A DNA stretch of 64,000 bases, from positions 1,550,001-1,614,000 of the forward strand of contig NZ_CP086253.1 in assembly GCF_003382565.3 (NCBI RefSeq), written 5' to 3'. Position numbers and translations under genes: made by a program. This DNA is from Pectobacterium aquaticum (GTDB lineage Bacteria; Pseudomonadota; Gammaproteobacteria; Enterobacterales; Enterobacteriaceae). Position 1 is the first letter of the stretch. Every line of letters begins with the position of its first letter. The notes under the pieces are model-generated. The model was given only the letters and a program-made list of their open reading frames with translations, made no database searches and was not told where the DNA came from. Of the stretch, positions 62,766 through 64,000 are shown piece after piece.

Positions 62766-63983
62766 ATGAAACGACCTTTTCACCTGATGGCAAAACCCAC
62801 CAGCTATCAGTGTAATCTTGCCTGCGACTATTGCTTCTATCTTGAGAAAGAGCAGGGAACGCTTAAAACGGCGAAATCGAAGCGGCATATGGATGACGAC
62901 ATCCTGCGTCAGTACGTGCGGCAGTACATTGAGGCAAACCCCGCAGGCGAAATTGAATTTACCTGGCAGGGCGGCGAGCCCACGATGGCGGGCATCGATT
63001 TCTACCGCCGCGCGTTGGCCTACCAGCGACAATATGCTCAGGGAAAGGTCATTCGCAACAGCATGCAAACCAACGGTGTATTGCTTGATGAGGAGTGGGC
63101 GGCGTTTCTGGCGGAGAATCAGTTTTTGATTGGTTTGTCGATAGACGGGCCAAAATGGTTGCACGACCGCTACCGCGTTACCCACAGCGGGAAATCGGTT
63201 TTTGATCGGGTAATCAATGCGGTGGCGGTGCTAAAACAGCACAAGGTTGATTTCAATCTGTTAACCGTCGTGAATAATGAAACGGCGCAGGCTCCGTTGG
63301 AGATCTATCGATTCCTGACTCAGGAACTGGGAGCACAGCATGTCCAATTCATCCCTGCCGTTGAACAGCGTCCGGTTGATAGCTGCTATGGTGAATTAAT
63401 TCATCCACAGACGTTAGGGAACACGCAGGTGACGCCGTGGTCGGTCAGCGGCGAGGCGTATGGCCATTTTATGAACACCATTTTTGATTACTGGGTGCGC
63501 CACGACGTTGGACGGGTATTTGTGCAACTGTTCGATAATGCACTGGCCGCATGGGCGGGAGACAAGCCCAGCCTCTGCGTCATGCAGGCGACCTGCGGCA
63601 CGGGGCTGGTGGTTGAGATGAATGGTGATATTTACAGCTGCGATCATTTTGTTTATCCAGCACATCGGCTGGGTAACCTGACCACCGATCGTTTGGATAA
63701 GTTGGTCAATAGCAAACAGCAACGCCAGTTTGGTATGCAGAAAGCTAATCTATCGCCAGAATGCGTGCGCTGTGAATACCGTTTCGCCTGCCACGGCGGG
63801 TGCCCGAAACATCGTATTCACCGTGTTGATAAGCATTGGCATAACCATCTTTGCGCGGGCTATAAGGCCATTTTTTCCCATATCGATCCCTATATGCGTT
63901 ATATGACGCAGCAGTTGCAGCGACACCAGCCGCCAGCCAATGTGATGAACGTGGCAGCATTTATTGCGGCGGAGCAGGTGTAG
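62766..63983 (+). CDS. Anaerobic sulfatase-maturating enzyme (radical SAM/SPASM)
   Basis: 405 residues. Radical SAM triad at Cys16, Cys20 and Cys23 (CNLACDYC), followed by FTWQGGEPTMAGIDFYRRAL and QTNGVLLDEEWAAFL. The SPASM auxiliary-cluster Cys are in ATCGTGLVVEMNGDIYSCDH and CVRCEYRFACHGGCPKH. anSMEs oxidise the sulfatase Cys or Ser to formylglycine. Divergent from the PTS-sulfatase operon, so it very likely matures the sulfatase at 59250-61010. GGGAGG precedes the ATG. AslB-type is the closest known relative. Confidence 0.93.
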   Translation: MKRPFHLMAKPTSYQCNLACDYCFYLEKEQGTLKTAKSKRHMDDDILRQYVRQYIEANPAGEIEFTWQGGEPTMAGIDFYRRALAYQRQYAQGKVIRNSMQTNGVLLDEEWAAFLAENQFLIGLSIDGPKWLHDRYRVTHSGKSVFDRVINAVAVLKQHKVDFNLLTVVNNETAQAPLEIYRFLTQELGAQHVQFIPAVEQRPVDSCYGELIHPQTLGNTQVTPWSVSGEAYGHFMNTIFDYWVRHDVGRVFVQLFDNALAAWAGDKPSLCVMQATCGTGLVVEMNGDIYSCDHFVYPAHRLGNLTTDRLDKLVNSKQQRQFGMQKANLSPECVRCEYRFACHGGCPKHRIHRVDKHWHNHLCAGYKAIFSHIDPYMRYMTQQLQRHQPPANVMNVAAFIAAEQV

Positions 63984-64000
63984 CCTGGGAGTGAGCGATG

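Overview
The window is a chromosomal segment of an enterobacterium, most likely a soft-rot pathogen of the genus Pectobacterium. This rests on gene order and protein similarity recalled from memory, not on a search. From usg to elaB the order matches the 52-minute region of E. coli (usg-truA-dedA-accD-folC-dedD-cvpA-purF-ubiX-hisJQMP, then pta-ackA-yfbVUTSR-alaA-lrhA-nuoA-N-elaB). The LysR gene before nuo corresponds to hexA/lrhA of soft-rot bacteria. Several intergenic palindromes belong to repeat families I associate with Pectobacterium and Yersinia.

Layout. 1-8522: housekeeping genes for pseudouridine, fatty-acid, folate, purine and ubiquinone synthesis; a PurR box precedes cvpA-purF. 8937-12046: HisJQMP basic amino-acid importer. 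12225-15988: small enzymes YfcH, FolX, YfcG, YfcE and YfcD. 16098-19518: ackA-pta acetate pathway on the minus strand. 19977-25901: yfbV, yfbU, yfbT, yfbS, yfbR and alaA. 26403-27353: LrhA/HexA regulator. 28031-43213: the 13-gene nuo operon for respiratory complex I, with C and D fused. 43475-43786: elaB.

From 43787 onward the content is more accessory. A 32-residue small ORF with its own Shine-Dalgarno sequence, terminator and two CRP-like sites lies at 44279-44377. Next come GNAT and PhzF genes and the ABC-F ATPase YbiT. A low-GC island at 47760-49840 holds two small secreted proteins with a duplicated leader and the broken remains of a phage Rha gene. A Fur-box-preceded hutW-hutX-chuY set for anaerobic heme breakdown follows, then ylaC, an amidotransferase, a MocR regulator and fdhE.

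The last 7 kb (56690-63983) is the most distinctive part. A minus-strand run encodes a PTS EIICB permease, a sulfatase with no signal peptide, an aldose-epimerase-like protein, an RpiR/MurR regulator and two DUF202 membrane proteins. An anaerobic sulfatase-maturating radical SAM enzyme is divergent from it. The shared promoter region carries a perfect 15-bp inverted repeat. Together these suggest a self-contained system that imports a (probably sulfated) sugar by PTS and removes sulfate in the cytoplasm; the substrate is unknown. No tRNA, rRNA, CRISPR array or intact insertion sequence was seen.
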